Origin: Streptomyces tendae | GTDB lineage: Bacteria > Actinomycetota > Actinomycetes > Streptomycetales > Streptomycetaceae | Length of the DNA stretch: 64,000 bases | Assembly (NCBI RefSeq): GCF_014650435.1 | Contig: NZ_BMUY01000009.1 | Span: 186,001 to 250,000, forward strand | Direction of reading: 5' to 3' | Part shown: positions 25,648 to 34,167 of the stretch, one piece after another | Numbering within the stretch: position 1 is the first letter of the stretch | Layout: each line of letters opens with the position of its first letter | Notes under the pieces: generated by a model | Seen by the model: the letters and a program-made list of their open reading frames with translations, nothing else | Database searches by the model: none | Told to the model about the DNA's origin: nothing | Made by a program: the position numbers and the translations under genes

Positions 25648-26988
25648 ATGCAGCCCAACACCCTGCTCGACGCGATCCTCGACGAGGCCGGGATCTCGCA
25701 CGCGGGGCTGGCCGCGCACGTCAACCAGGCGGGGCGGGCACGCGGGCTCGCACTGAGGTACGAACACACCGCCGTCGCACGGTGGTTGAAGGGGCAGCGG
25801 CCGCGCGGCCAGGTGCCCGACCTGATCTGCGAGGTCCTCGCGTCCCGGCTGCACCGGCCGGTCACCCTCGACGACATCGGCCTCGGTGTCCCCGGCGAAC
25901 CGGCCGCCCCGCACACCGGTTCACTGTCCGGGTTCGTGGAGCGGGCCACCGCCCTGTGGCGCTCCGACCAGCAGCAGCGCCCGCACATCCTCGGCGCCCC
26001 CGCGCTCACCGGCACACCCGCCGTGATCCCCGTGTGGGAGTGGGAGAACCCGCCCGAGGACACGGACGTCTCCCGCGGCGGGCGGCACCGGGTCACCACG
26101 GCCGACCTGGAGATGGTGCGCTGCGCCCGCACGCACTACGAGCAGATGTACCGCAAGGCCGGCGGCATCGCGACCCGCGCCCGCATCGTCGGCTTCCTCA
26201 ACTCCGAGGCCGCGCCACTGCTGCGCGGCGGCTACACCGACGCCACCGGACGACAGCTGCACCGGGCCACCGGGGGCCTGGTCGCGGTGGCCGGGATCTG
26301 CGCGTACGACTCCGACGCGCACGGCCTCGCCCAGCGCTACTTCCACCAGGCGCTGCGGCTCGCCAAGGCCAGCGGCGACCGGGGGCTCGGCGCCTACGTC
26401 ATCGCGCTGCTGGTCAACCAGGCGCTGTTCCTGCGGGAGTTCCGGCAGGCCGTCGCCTTCGCCGAGGCCGCGCTGCGCGCCGCCGGACGGCACATCACCC
26501 CGGCGCTCGCCTCCGACCTGTACGCGATGCAGGCGAAGGCGTACGCGCACCTGGGCGACGCCAGCGGCGCGCTGGCCTGCATCCGCCGGGCCGAGCGGGC
26601 CGCCGAGCGCATCCGGCGCGGGTACGAGCCCGACGAGACCGGCTACGTCCAGCCCGGACTGGTCAACGTCCAGGTGGCGGAGGCGCTGCTGAGCCTCGGC
26701 GAACTCGCGGCGGCCGGGGAGCACGCGGCGGCGGCCGTCGACACCCCGGCGCACGACCGGGGGCGCGTGCACCGGCTCGCCATGCTCAGCACCATCGAGC
26801 TGCGCCAGGGCAACGCCGACAAGGCGGTCGCCACCGCCGTGCGGATGGCCGAGCAGGCCCGGGGCATGGAGTCCCAGCGGCTGCGCGACCGACTGCGCGC
26901 GGTGCGCGAGCACCTGGTGAGCAACGGGTGCGCGGGCACGGCCGAGGCGGCCGAACTCATCGACGGGGCGCTGCGCGTACCGCTGTAG
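25648..26988 (+). CDS. TPR-containing transcriptional regulator (Streptomyces regulatory-protein type)
   Basis: The 446-residue protein begins MQPNTLLDAILDEAGISHAG with a helix-turn-helix-like segment (AVARWLKGQRPRGQVPDLIC) near residues 40-65. An array of tetratricopeptide-like helices follows (about 190-430, including FHQALRLAKASGDRGLG and AFAEAALRAAGR). This layout is common in Streptomyces regulators such as the NsdA/NsdB group. The initiating ATG lies after a GGGGGGCACC stretch. It stands alone between pheT and the NUDIX gene. A developmental or antibiotic-regulatory role is possible by family likeness only. Confidence 0.7.
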   Translation: MQPNTLLDAILDEAGISHAGLAAHVNQAGRARGLALRYEHTAVARWLKGQRPRGQVPDLICEVLASRLHRPVTLDDIGLGVPGEPAAPHTGSLSGFVERATALWRSDQQQRPHILGAPALTGTPAVIPVWEWENPPEDTDVSRGGRHRVTTADLEMVRCARTHYEQMYRKAGGIATRARIVGFLNSEAAPLLRGGYTDATGRQLHRATGGLVAVAGICAYDSDAHGLAQRYFHQALRLAKASGDRGLGAYVIALLVNQALFLREFRQAVAFAEAALRAAGRHITPALASDLYAMQAKAYAHLGDASGALACIRRAERAAERIRRGYEPDETGYVQPGLVNVQVAEALLSLGELAAAGEHAAAAVDTPAHDRGRVHRLAMLSTIELRQGNADKAVATAVRMAEQARGMESQRLRDRLRAVREHLVSNGCAGTAEAAELIDGALRVPL

Positions 26989-27106
26989 ACGGCCCGACTG
27001 CGCGGACCCCGCGCCCGCCCCTGCGCCGTGAGCGGCCGTCGTACGCCTGCTGCCGGGACGCCGCTGCTGCGATATTGCCACCTACTCAAAGAAAGGTGGC
27101 AGAACC

Positions 27107-27649
27107 GTGCAGTGGACGAAAGAGAGCGAACAAAATGTGTACTCGAATCGGTGGTTCAGCGTCCATCTCGCCGATGTCGCCCTACCGGACGGCCGGCACC
27201 TCGACCACTTCCTGATACGGATGCGCCCCGTGGCCGTGGCCACGGTCGTGAACGAGGCCGACGAGGTCCTCCTGCTGTGGCGGCACCGTTTCATCACCGA
27301 CAGCTGGGGCTGGGAACTCGCGGCCGGCGTCGTCGAGGACGGCGAGGACGTGCCGGTGGCGGCGGCCAGGGAACTGGAGGAGGAGACCGGCTGGCGGCCC
27401 GGACCGCTGCACCACCTGATGAGCGTGGAGCCCTCCAACGGCCTCACCGACGCCCGGCACCACGTCTACTGGGCCGAGGAGGGCACGTACGTCGGACACC
27501 CCGTGGACGACTTCGAGTCGGAGCGGCGGGAATGGGTCCCCCTCAAGCTCGTCCCCGACCTCGTCGCCCGCGGGGAGGTCCCGGCCGCCAACATGGCGGC
27601 CGCGTTACTCCTGCTGCACCACCACAGGCTCGGGCGCGATCAGCCGTAG
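27107..27649 (+). CDS. NUDIX hydrolase with a TTA codon
   Basis: The 180-residue protein has a complete NUDIX box at about residues 74-96 (GVVEDGEDVPVAAARELEEE and onward to TGW), which cleaves nucleoside-diphosphate-linked compounds. The length and the ESEQNVYSNRWFSVHLADV start resemble ADP-sugar-type NUDIX enzymes. The GTG at 27107 has AAAGGTGG upstream. Codon 167 (27605-27607) is TTA, the only in-frame TTA I found in the window. Translation in Streptomyces would thus depend on the bldA leucyl-tRNA. The 3' end overlaps the convergent dehydrogenase gene by 10 bases. Confidence 0.85.
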   Translation: MQWTKESEQNVYSNRWFSVHLADVALPDGRHLDHFLIRMRPVAVATVVNEADEVLLLWRHRFITDSWGWELAAGVVEDGEDVPVAAARELEEETGWRPGPLHHLMSVEPSNGLTDARHHVYWAEEGTYVGHPVDDFESERREWVPLKLVPDLVARGEVPAANMAAALLLLHHHRLGRDQP

Positions 27650-28512
27650 GCGTAGAAGCCCGAGCCGCTCTTGCGGCCGAGGCGGCCAGCGTCGACCATG
27701 CGCTGGAGCAGCGGGGGAGCGGCGTACAGCGGTTCCTTGTACTCCTCGTACATCGAGTACGCCACCGAGGCGACCGTGTCCAGGCCGATCAGGTCGGCCA
27801 GCTTCAGCGGACCCATCGGGTGGGCGCAGCCCATCTCCATGCCGTTGTCGATGTCCTCGCGGCTGGCGATGCCCGACTCGAACATCCGGATCGCGGAGAG
27901 CAGGTACGGGATCAGCAGCGCGTTGACCACGAAGCCGGAGCGGTCCTGGGCGCGGATCGCGTGCTTGCCGAGCACCTTCTCGGTGAACAGCTGGGCCCGG
28001 CTGAGCGTGCCCTCGGAGGTGGTGAGCGCCGGGATCAGCTCGACGAGCTGCTGCACCGGGGCCGGGTTGAAGAAGTGGATGCCGATCACGTGGTCGGGCC
28101 GCGAGGTGGCGACCGCCAGCTTCACCAGCGGGATCGAGGAGGTGTTGGAGGCCAGGATCGCGTCCGGCCGGGTCACGACCTGATCGAGCACCTGGAAGAT
28201 CTCGGTCTTGACCTGCTCGTTCTCGACGACGGCCTCGATCACCAGATCACGGTCGGCGAACTCGCCGAGGTCGGTGGTGAAGCTCAGGCGCGCCTGCGTC
28301 GCGTCCCGCTCCTCCTCGGTGATCTTGCCGCGCTCGGCCGCCTTGGTCAGCGAGTTGTACAGCCGGGTGCGGCCGATCTCCAGAGCCTCGCCGGTGGTCT
28401 CGGCGACCATCACCTCCAGACCCGAGCGGGCGCACACCTCGGCGATGCCCGCCCCCATCTGACCGCAGCCCACCACGCCGACGCGTGCGATATCTCCCGA
28501 GATGCCGGTCAC
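27640..28512 (-). CDS. 3-hydroxybutyryl-CoA dehydrogenase
   Basis: The 290-residue protein is an L-3-hydroxyacyl-CoA dehydrogenase. It has the NAD-binding GVVGCGQMGAGIAEVCARSG, the catalytic His region IGIHFFNPAPVQQLVE, SNTSSIPL, and the C-terminal GRLGRKSGSGFYAYG. It oxidises 3-hydroxybutyryl-CoA to acetoacetyl-CoA in butyrate or fatty-acid metabolism. The GTG at 28512 is preferred because AAAGGGAC lies upstream; an ATG at 28551 is possible. It is divergent from the exported GHL10 gene and convergent with the NUDIX gene. Confidence 0.85.
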   Translation of the reverse strand: MTGISGDIARVGVVGCGQMGAGIAEVCARSGLEVMVAETTGEALEIGRTRLYNSLTKAAERGKITEEERDATQARLSFTTDLGEFADRDLVIEAVVENEQVKTEIFQVLDQVVTRPDAILASNTSSIPLVKLAVATSRPDHVIGIHFFNPAPVQQLVELIPALTTSEGTLSRAQLFTEKVLGKHAIRAQDRSGFVVNALLIPYLLSAIRMFESGIASREDIDNGMEMGCAHPMGPLKLADLIGLDTVASVAYSMYEEYKEPLYAAPPLLQRMVDAGRLGRKSGSGFYAYG

Positions 28513-28599
28513 ATCGTCCCTTTCGCTGACTCCACGGCTGGCAGCAGGCATGCCGGGGTCCCCGGGTGTCTGCTCCGATCGAGCACGTTACCCCCGAAT

Positions 28600-28657
28600 G
28601 GTCACGGATCCGTCTCCCGGGTCGGGCATGCTGAGGCCCCGTACACGATCCGTGACC
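28600..28657. repeat. 11-bp inverted repeat pair in a divergent promoter region
   Basis: GGTCACGGATC (28600-28610) and GATCCGTGACC (28647-28657) are perfect inverted copies separated by 36 bases. The pair sits between the dehydrogenase and GHL10 genes. It could be two half-sites for a regulator that loops or dimerises, or a long RNA stem. Confidence 0.55.
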
Positions 28658-28689
28658 ATGCGGATCCGCAGCGTTCAGGAGGTCTTCCC

Positions 28690-29940
28690 ATGGGCGGTGT
28701 CTCGCGCCGTGCCTTCACGGTGGCGGCGTTGTCGGCGTTCACGGCGGTGCCCGGAGCGTCCGGGGCGTCCGCGACCCCGGGGCCCGCGAAGCCGGCGCCC
28801 CCGCGCAGCGCCGCCGCCGGGATGCGGGGGATGTGGCTGGCCACCGTGGCCAACCGCGACTGGCCCACCCGCGCCGGGCTGCGCGCCGCCGAGCAGCGCG
28901 CGGAACTGATCGAACACCTCGACAACGCGGTGCGGCACCGCCTGAACACGGTGATCCTCCAGGTGCGGCCGACGGCCGACGCGCTGTGGCCCTCGGCACA
29001 CGAGCCGTGGTCGCAGTACCTGTCCGGCAGCCAGGGCCGCGACCCGGGCTGGGACCCGCTGGGCACGGCCGTGACGGAGGCCCACGCCCGCGGCCTGCAC
29101 CTGCACGCCTGGTTCAACCCGTACCGCGTCGCCACCCACGACGACCCGGCCCGCCTCGTCTCCTCCCACCCCGCGCGGAAGAACCCCGCGTGGGTGGTGC
29201 CGTACGGCGGGCAGCTGTACTACAACCCCGGGCTGCCCGACGTCCGGGCCTTCGTACAGGACGCCATCATGGACGCGGTGGCGAAGTACGCGGTGGACGG
29301 CGTCCACTTCGACGACTACTTCTACCCCTATCCGGTGGCGGGCCAGAGCTTCGCCGACGGCGGCACCTTCACCACCTTCGGCACCGGCTTCGCGACGAAG
29401 GCCGACTGGCGCCGCGACAACATCGACCGGCTGGTGCGCGAAACCGCCCAGCGCGTCAAGGAGGTCCGCCCGGCCGCCCGCTTCGGTGTCAGCCCCTTCG
29501 GTGTGTGGCGCAACGCCGCCACCGACGAGCGCGGCTCCGACACCCGGGCGGGCGTCCAGACGTACGACGACCTGTACGCGGACACCCGCAAGTGGGTGCG
29601 CGAGGGCTGGATCGACTACGTGGTGCCGCAGCTGTACTGGAACATCGGCATGGACGGCGCCGACTACGCGAAGCTGCTGCCCTGGTGGGCCGAGGTGGCC
29701 CGGGGAAGCCGCACCCAGCTGTACGTGGGCGAGGCGCTGTACAAGTCCGGCGACCCGGCGCAGCCCGCCGCCTGGCAGGACCCGGCCGAACTCTCCCGCC
29801 ACCTGACGCTGGCGGCGCGGTACCCGGAGGTCCGCGGGCACGTCTACTTCTCGGCGAAGGACGTCGCCGACGACCGCGGCGGCGCGATGGCGCGGCTGGC
29901 CGCCGACCACTACACGCAGCCGGCCGCCGCCCCGCGCTGA
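28690..29940 (+). CDS. Exported glycosyl-hydrolase-like 10 (GHL10/DUF187) protein
   Basis: The 416-residue protein starts with a Tat-type signal (SRRAFTVAALSAFTAV). A TIM-barrel GHL10 domain follows, with MRGMWLATVANRDWP, GLHLHAWFNPYRV, VDGVHFDDYFYPYP and VPQLYWNIGMDGADY. Family members are predicted glycoside hydrolases, probably acting on cell-wall or capsular polysaccharide. AGGAGG precedes the ATG at 28690 by a few bases, which fixes the start. It lies beside the dehydrogenase gene, with which it shares no obvious pathway. Function on a particular sugar is not shown by the sequence. Confidence 0.8.
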   Translation: MGGVSRRAFTVAALSAFTAVPGASGASATPGPAKPAPPRSAAAGMRGMWLATVANRDWPTRAGLRAAEQRAELIEHLDNAVRHRLNTVILQVRPTADALWPSAHEPWSQYLSGSQGRDPGWDPLGTAVTEAHARGLHLHAWFNPYRVATHDDPARLVSSHPARKNPAWVVPYGGQLYYNPGLPDVRAFVQDAIMDAVAKYAVDGVHFDDYFYPYPVAGQSFADGGTFTTFGTGFATKADWRRDNIDRLVRETAQRVKEVRPAARFGVSPFGVWRNAATDERGSDTRAGVQTYDDLYADTRKWVREGWIDYVVPQLYWNIGMDGADYAKLLPWWAEVARGSRTQLYVGEALYKSGDPAQPAAWQDPAELSRHLTLAARYPEVRGHVYFSAKDVADDRGGAMARLAADHYTQPAAAPR

Positions 29941-29964
29941 GCCGCCGCCGAGCGGCTCGGCCGA

Positions 29965-30159
29965 CTAGAGCTGGACCTCCCTGTGCCGGATCTCCGAGTC
30001 GGGGCCGGGCGAGCACACCGCCTCGTGCCCGTCCTCGAACCGGACCCGGTACGGGGGGCCGCCTTCCTGGCCCATGACTTCGACGATCTCCGCGACCTTG
30101 TCGTGCTCACCGACCACCCGGCCGTGCTGGACCAACCGGTCGCCCTTGATTGCATGCAT
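29965..30159 (-). CDS. DUF1918 protein
   Basis: The 64-residue protein starts MHAIKGDRLVQHGRVVGEHD and contains GPPYRVRFEDGHEAVCSPG. It is a typical member of DUF1918, a small SH3-like actinobacterial family of unknown function. GAGGAGG lies upstream of the ATG, within a short palindrome TGAGGAGGCCTCA. It is on the same strand as the GHL10 gene's complement and does not belong to an obvious operon. Confidence 0.85.
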   Translation of the reverse strand: MHAIKGDRLVQHGRVVGEHDKVAEIVEVMGQEGGPPYRVRFEDGHEAVCSPGPDSEIRHREVQL

Positions 30160-30198
30160 CCGTGAGGCCTCCTCACCTGTGTGCCGCCGGGCGGGGCC

Positions 30199-31125
30199 CT
30201 ACCCCCGGGCCCGCTGGGTCACCGCGATGCACACCAGTACGGCCGCGGCCGTCAGCGGAGCGGCCACCGGCAGGTGCTCGCCCAGGAGAAGTACCGACCA
30301 CACCAGTGTGAGCAGCGGCTGGGCCAGCTGCAACTGGCTGGCCTTCGGAATGCCGATAGCCGCCATGCCCCGGTACCAGACGACCAGACCGAGGAACTGC
30401 GACCCGATCGCCACCCACAGCAGCCCGGTCACACTGTGCGCCGTCAGGTGCACCGGCTCGTACGACAGCGCCACCGCCGCCATGGGCACCGTCAGCGGCA
30501 GGCACAGCACCAGCGCCCAGCCGATGACCTGCCAGCCCGGCATCTCCCGGGCCAGCCGGCCGCCCTCCGTGTAACCCGCCGCGCACACCAGCAGCGCCGC
30601 GAAGAGATAGGCGTCCGCCGAGGTCAGCGCGCCGCCGCTCTGCTGCACCGTGAAGGCGATCACCGCCGCCGCACCCGCCAGGGCCGCGAACCAGAAGGTG
30701 CGCGAGGGGCGGGTGCCGACGCGCAGCGCGGACAGCAGCGCGGTGGTCAGCGGGAGCAGGCCCACCACGACGGCGGCGTGCGCGGTGGTCGAGGTCTGCA
30801 GGGCGAGCGTGGTCAGCAGCGGGAAGCCCAGCACCACCCCGGCGCCCACCACCGCGAGGCCCAGCCAGTGCCGCCGCTCGGGCGGTGCCACCCTCAGTGC
30901 CAGCAGACAGACCCCGGCGACCGCGGCGGCCAGGATGCTGCGCACGGCGATCAGGGACCAGGGGCCGAAGCCCTCCAGGCCCCAGGCGGTGGCCGGGAAG
31001 GTGAGGGAGAAGGCGACGACACCCAGGGCGGCCTGGACGGTACCGAAGGAGGCGCCGCCGGTCGTCGCGTTCGCGGCGCCGACTGCTATCCGAGGCGATG
31101 CGGTAGCGCTACTCTGTGCTCTCAT
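30199..31125 (-). CDS. EamA/RhaT-family transporter (ten-TM drug/metabolite exporter)
   Basis: The 308-residue protein has ten hydrophobic segments in two five-helix halves, the EamA pattern, with PATAWGLEGFGPWSLIAVRS in the first half and a related GMAAIGIPKASQLQLAQPLL in the second. Such transporters export amino acids or metabolites. The start codon overlaps that of the divergent MocR gene, and no ribosome-binding site is possible upstream beyond a TACGCT -10 element 5 bases away. Translation is therefore likely leaderless. Divergence from a MocR regulator suggests that this transporter is its target. Confidence 0.85.
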   Translation of the reverse strand: MRAQSSATASPRIAVGAANATTGGASFGTVQAALGVVAFSLTFPATAWGLEGFGPWSLIAVRSILAAAVAGVCLLALRVAPPERRHWLGLAVVGAGVVLGFPLLTTLALQTSTTAHAAVVVGLLPLTTALLSALRVGTRPSRTFWFAALAGAAAVIAFTVQQSGGALTSADAYLFAALLVCAAGYTEGGRLAREMPGWQVIGWALVLCLPLTVPMAAVALSYEPVHLTAHSVTGLLWVAIGSQFLGLVVWYRGMAAIGIPKASQLQLAQPLLTLVWSVLLLGEHLPVAAPLTAAAVLVCIAVTQRARG

Positions 31126-31138
31126 GCAAGAGCGTAGC
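31108..31138. promoter_or_regulatory. Shared divergent promoter with overlapping start codons
   Basis: The minus-strand ATG of the EamA gene (31125-31123) and the plus-strand ATG of the MocR gene (31124-31126) overlap in one CATG. TACTCT (31110-31115) and, on the minus strand, TACGCT (31136-31131) fit -10 elements 8 and 5 bases from their ATGs. GCTAC (31108-31112) and GTAGC (31134-31138) form an inverted repeat across the region. Confidence 0.65.
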
Positions 31139-32563
31139 AGCGTCGCTGACCTGGTGACCGTGTTGCGGCGGGAGCTGGAGTGCTACTCACCCGGCGGAAA
31201 GCTCCCGTCCAGCCGGGCCCTCGTCGGCCGGTTCCGGGTGAGCCCCGTGACGGTCTCCCGCGCCCTGGCCCAGCTGGCCGCCGAGGGGCTGGTCGTCACC
31301 CGGCCCGGCGCCGGCGCCTTCCGGGCCCGGCCACGCCCCGCGGCCGTGCCCGCCGGGGACACCTCCTGGCAGGAGGTCGCGCTCAGCGCCGACGGGGCCG
31401 CCGACGTCGTACCGCGCTCGGTGGACGCCTCCGGGGTCCTCGTCTCACTGGCCGCCCCGCCCCCGGGTGTCGTTGAGTTCAACGGCGGCTACCTGCACCC
31501 GTCGTTGCAGCCGGAGCGCGCCATGGCGGCGGCGCTGGCGAGGGCCGGGCGGCGGCCCGGCGCCTGGGGGCGGCCGCCGATGGAAGGCTTGCCGGAGCTG
31601 CGGGAGTGGTTCGCGCGGGGCATCGGCGGCGCCATCACGGCGGCCGAGGTGCTGATCACCGCGGGCGGCCAGTCCGCGCTGGCCACCGCCCTGCGCGCAC
31701 TCGCCCCGCCCGGCACCCCCGTACTCGTCGAGTCCCCGACCTACCCCGGCATGCTGGCCATCGCGCGGGCGGCCGGGCTGCGACCGGTGCCGGTTCCCGT
31801 GGACGCCGACGGCGTACGGCCCGCCCTGCTCGCCGACGCCTTCCGTGCCACCGGCGCCCGCGTCTTCGTCTGCCAGCCCCTCTTCCAGAACCCCACCGGC
31901 GCCGTGCTCGCCCCCGAGCGGCGCGGAGAGGTGCTGCGCATCGCGCGGGCCGCCGGTGCCTTCGTGGTGGAGGACGACTTCGTGCGCCGCCTCGTGCACG
32001 AGGACGCGGGCCCGCTGCCCGCCCCGCTCGCCGCCGACGACCCGGACGGCGTCGTCGTCCACGTCTGCTCGCTGACCAAGGCGACCTCGCCCAGCTTCCG
32101 GGTGAGCGCCCTGGCCGCCCACGGGCCGGTCCTCGAACGCCTGCGCGCCATCCAGATCGTCGACACCTTCTTCGTGCCCCGGCCGCTCCAGGAGGCGGCG
32201 CTGGAACTGGTCGGGTCGCCCGCCTGGCCGCGCCATCTGCGCGCGGTGTCGGCCGAGTTGAAGGCCCGCCGGGACGCCATGACGTCCGCGCTGCGGCTGC
32301 AACTCCCCGCGATCTCCCTGGCCCACATCCCCTCCGGCGGCTACCACCTGTGGCCCCGCCTGCCGGAGGGCGCCGACGAGAGCGCCCTGACCTCCGCCGC
32401 CCTGCGCGCGGGCGTCGCGATCACCCCGGGCCGGCCGTACTTCAGCGCCGAACCCCCGGCCGCCCACTTCCGGCTGAGCTTCGCGGCGGTCGCGAACGTC
32501 GGGGAGATCACGGAGGGGGTACGGCGCCTGCGCACCGCCTGCCCGCAGGCGTGGGGCGGCTGA
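31124..32563 (+). CDS. MocR-family GntR/aminotransferase regulator
   Basis: The 479-residue protein joins an N-terminal GntR winged helix (about residues 5-70, LPSSRALVGRFRVSPVTVSR) to a fold-type-I aminotransferase domain. The PLP lysine probably lies in CSLTKATSPSFRVSAL, near residue 320. MocR proteins sense PLP and an amine or amino acid and often regulate a divergent gene. There is no ribosome-binding site; a -10-like TACTCT lies 8 bases before the ATG, so the mRNA is probably leaderless. The partner gene is the EamA transporter, suggesting amino-acid-responsive export. Confidence 0.85.
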   Translation: MQERSSVADLVTVLRRELECYSPGGKLPSSRALVGRFRVSPVTVSRALAQLAAEGLVVTRPGAGAFRARPRPAAVPAGDTSWQEVALSADGAADVVPRSVDASGVLVSLAAPPPGVVEFNGGYLHPSLQPERAMAAALARAGRRPGAWGRPPMEGLPELREWFARGIGGAITAAEVLITAGGQSALATALRALAPPGTPVLVESPTYPGMLAIARAAGLRPVPVPVDADGVRPALLADAFRATGARVFVCQPLFQNPTGAVLAPERRGEVLRIARAAGAFVVEDDFVRRLVHEDAGPLPAPLAADDPDGVVVHVCSLTKATSPSFRVSALAAHGPVLERLRAIQIVDTFFVPRPLQEAALELVGSPAWPRHLRAVSAELKARRDAMTSALRLQLPAISLAHIPSGGYHLWPRLPEGADESALTSAALRAGVAITPGRPYFSAEPPAAHFRLSFAAVANVGEITEGVRRLRTACPQAWGG

Positions 32564-32617
32564 CCCGGGCCCGATATCCGGTCGACGGGCTCTCACCGGC
32601 CCTGCGAGCATCCCGGC

Positions 32618-33058
32618 ATGACCGACACACCGAGGCTTCCCGAGGGCTACGAGATCTCCACGGACCCGCACCGCATCGACGCCGGACGCGTCCACCGCTG
32701 GCTGTCCACCGACGCGTACTGGGCCCTGGGGCGGACCCGCGAGAAGCAGGACCGGGCCGTCGAGGGCTCGCTCAACTTCGGCGTGTACGACGTGGTCTCC
32801 GGCGAGCAGGTCGCCTACGCCCGGGTGGTCACGGACCTGGCCACCTTCGCGTGGCTGTGCGACGTGTACGTCGACCCGTCGGTGCGGGCCAAGGGCCTCG
32901 GCACGGCGCTGGTCGCGGCCGTCCGCGAGTACCTGGCGCCCCACGGGCTGCGACGCATCCTGCTGGCGACGCACGACGCGCACGGGGTGTACGAGAAACT
33001 CGGGTTCACCGCGCTGGACCGGCCGGAGCAGTGGATGGCCTTCGCCTTCGGTCGGTGA
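32618..33058 (+). CDS. GNAT acetyltransferase
   Basis: The 146-residue protein has the GNAT core: VYVDPSVRAKGLGTALVAAV is the acetyl-CoA motif A and YEKLGFTAL the C-terminal motif B. The N-terminal WLSTDAYWALGRTREKQDRA pattern is common in a small bacterial GNAT subgroup. The substrate is unknown. It is close behind the MocR gene but 54 bases apart, so co-transcription is uncertain. Confidence 0.8.
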   Translation: MTDTPRLPEGYEISTDPHRIDAGRVHRWLSTDAYWALGRTREKQDRAVEGSLNFGVYDVVSGEQVAYARVVTDLATFAWLCDVYVDPSVRAKGLGTALVAAVREYLAPHGLRRILLATHDAHGVYEKLGFTALDRPEQWMAFAFGR

Positions 33059-33131
33059 GCCGTGGCACACCCTGGGTGACCCACAGGTAACACCCCTTGA
33101 CCTGGACACCTCGGCGCTCCACCATCACCGC

Positions 33132-33752
33132 ATGGCGCTTCGGGTCACGTTCGTCGCGGCTGCGCGCAGCTCACCGCTGCTCGCGGAGCGCTTCGACGAC
33201 GACCGGCCGCTGGACCGGGCCGGCTGGGACGAGGTGCTGCGCGCCGCGGGCGACCTGCTGCCGCTGGCGGCGGCCGAGTTGCGCTACTGCTCGCCCACTC
33301 CCCGCAGCCGCGCCACCGGCGACGCCCTCGGCTGCGCCCCGCTGGCCCAGCTCGCCCTGCGCGACTGTGACATGGGTCGGTGGCGCGGTCTGACGCTCGG
33401 CGAGGCCATGGCCCGTGAGCCGGGGGCGGTGGACGCCTGGCTGGCCGACCCCCGGTCGGCGCCGCACGGCGGGGAGTCGCTGCTGGGCTTCATCACCCGG
33501 GTCGGCGGCTGGCTCGACACCCGCCCCGGCGAGGACGGCGACCGGATCGTCGCCGTGGCCGAGCCCTCCGTGATCCGGGCCGCGCTCGTCTACGCGCTGA
33601 AGGCGCCGCCCGGAACGTACTGGAACCTGGACGTCCGCCCGCTGTCGACGACCACCGTGACGGGCCGTGCGGGCCGGTGGAGCCTCCGTTTCGACGGTGC
33701 GCCGGACCAGGGGGCTACGCCTCCGGTGTTTCGCGAAGGTAATCCGTTGTGA
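33132..33752 (+). CDS. Degenerate histidine-phosphatase-superfamily protein
   Basis: The 206-residue protein follows the phosphoglycerate-mutase-like fold: SPTPRSRATGDALG (second Arg region), CDMGRWRGLTLGEAM, PHGGESLLGF. The catalytic RHG at the start is replaced by AAAR (FVAAARSSPL), and the second His by AEPSVIRAAL. Without the phospho-accepting His it is probably not an active phosphatase, or it uses another mechanism. Similar degenerate proteins occur in other actinobacteria as far as I recall. The last 38 bases overlap the convergent gene. Confidence 0.7.
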   Translation: MALRVTFVAAARSSPLLAERFDDDRPLDRAGWDEVLRAAGDLLPLAAAELRYCSPTPRSRATGDALGCAPLAQLALRDCDMGRWRGLTLGEAMAREPGAVDAWLADPRSAPHGGESLLGFITRVGGWLDTRPGEDGDRIVAVAEPSVIRAALVYALKAPPGTYWNLDVRPLSTTTVTGRAGRWSLRFDGAPDQGATPPVFREGNPL

Positions 33753-34167
33753 GCAGCAGGTCCTTGGCCGGGCCGCCCACCCGCCACACGGTCCGCCAGC
33801 GGTCCGGGCCCCGGACGGTGAACTCGCCCCGGTAGAGGTCGGCGGCGCACGGGTGGTCGGCCACGTGGTGTCCCGTGGTCAGGTCCAGTGCGTGGAAGGG
33901 CCGGCCGTCCGCGAACCGCACGTCGGCGCGGCCGGGCCCACTCCCCGGCTCGTAGCGCAGTGTCCGCTCGGCGGGCCGGGTCGCTCCCTGCCAGGTGAAG
34001 CCGCCCGACTCCCGGCTGATCAGCCCGCCGTCGTCGAGCCTGTCGTAGGACGTGACCCCTTCGAAGCGGCCCTCCAGGCCGCTCGCCAGATCCCGCACCG
34101 ACCGTTCGGTGCGCCAACGCCCCGCGAGGTACGCCAGCACGTCGGGCACCGGCCACAACTCGCCCAT
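33715..34167 (-). CDS. DUF6314-like small protein
   Basis: The 150-residue protein starts MGELWPVPDVLAYLAGRWRTER and carries SGGFTWQGATRPAERTLRY and GEFTVRGPDRWRTVWRVGGPAKD. I recall this as the DUF6314 type, a lipocalin-like beta barrel. The function is unknown. The ATG at 34167 is preferred; an in-frame ATG at 34215 would add 16 residues. The 3' end overlaps the histidine-phosphatase-like gene by 38 bases. Confidence 0.65.
   Translation of the reverse strand: MGELWPVPDVLAYLAGRWRTERSVRDLASGLEGRFEGVTSYDRLDDGGLISRESGGFTWQGATRPAERTLRYEPGSGPGRADVRFADGRPFHALDLTTGHHVADHPCAADLYRGEFTVRGPDRWRTVWRVGGPAKDLLLTTDYLRETPEA

Noticed and set aside
28690..29940. Long 970-residue open frame from 27028 joined to the GHL10 gene
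   Set aside because: The upstream part is the shadow of the NUDIX and dehydrogenase genes; AGGAGG and the Tat signal fix the real start at 28690.
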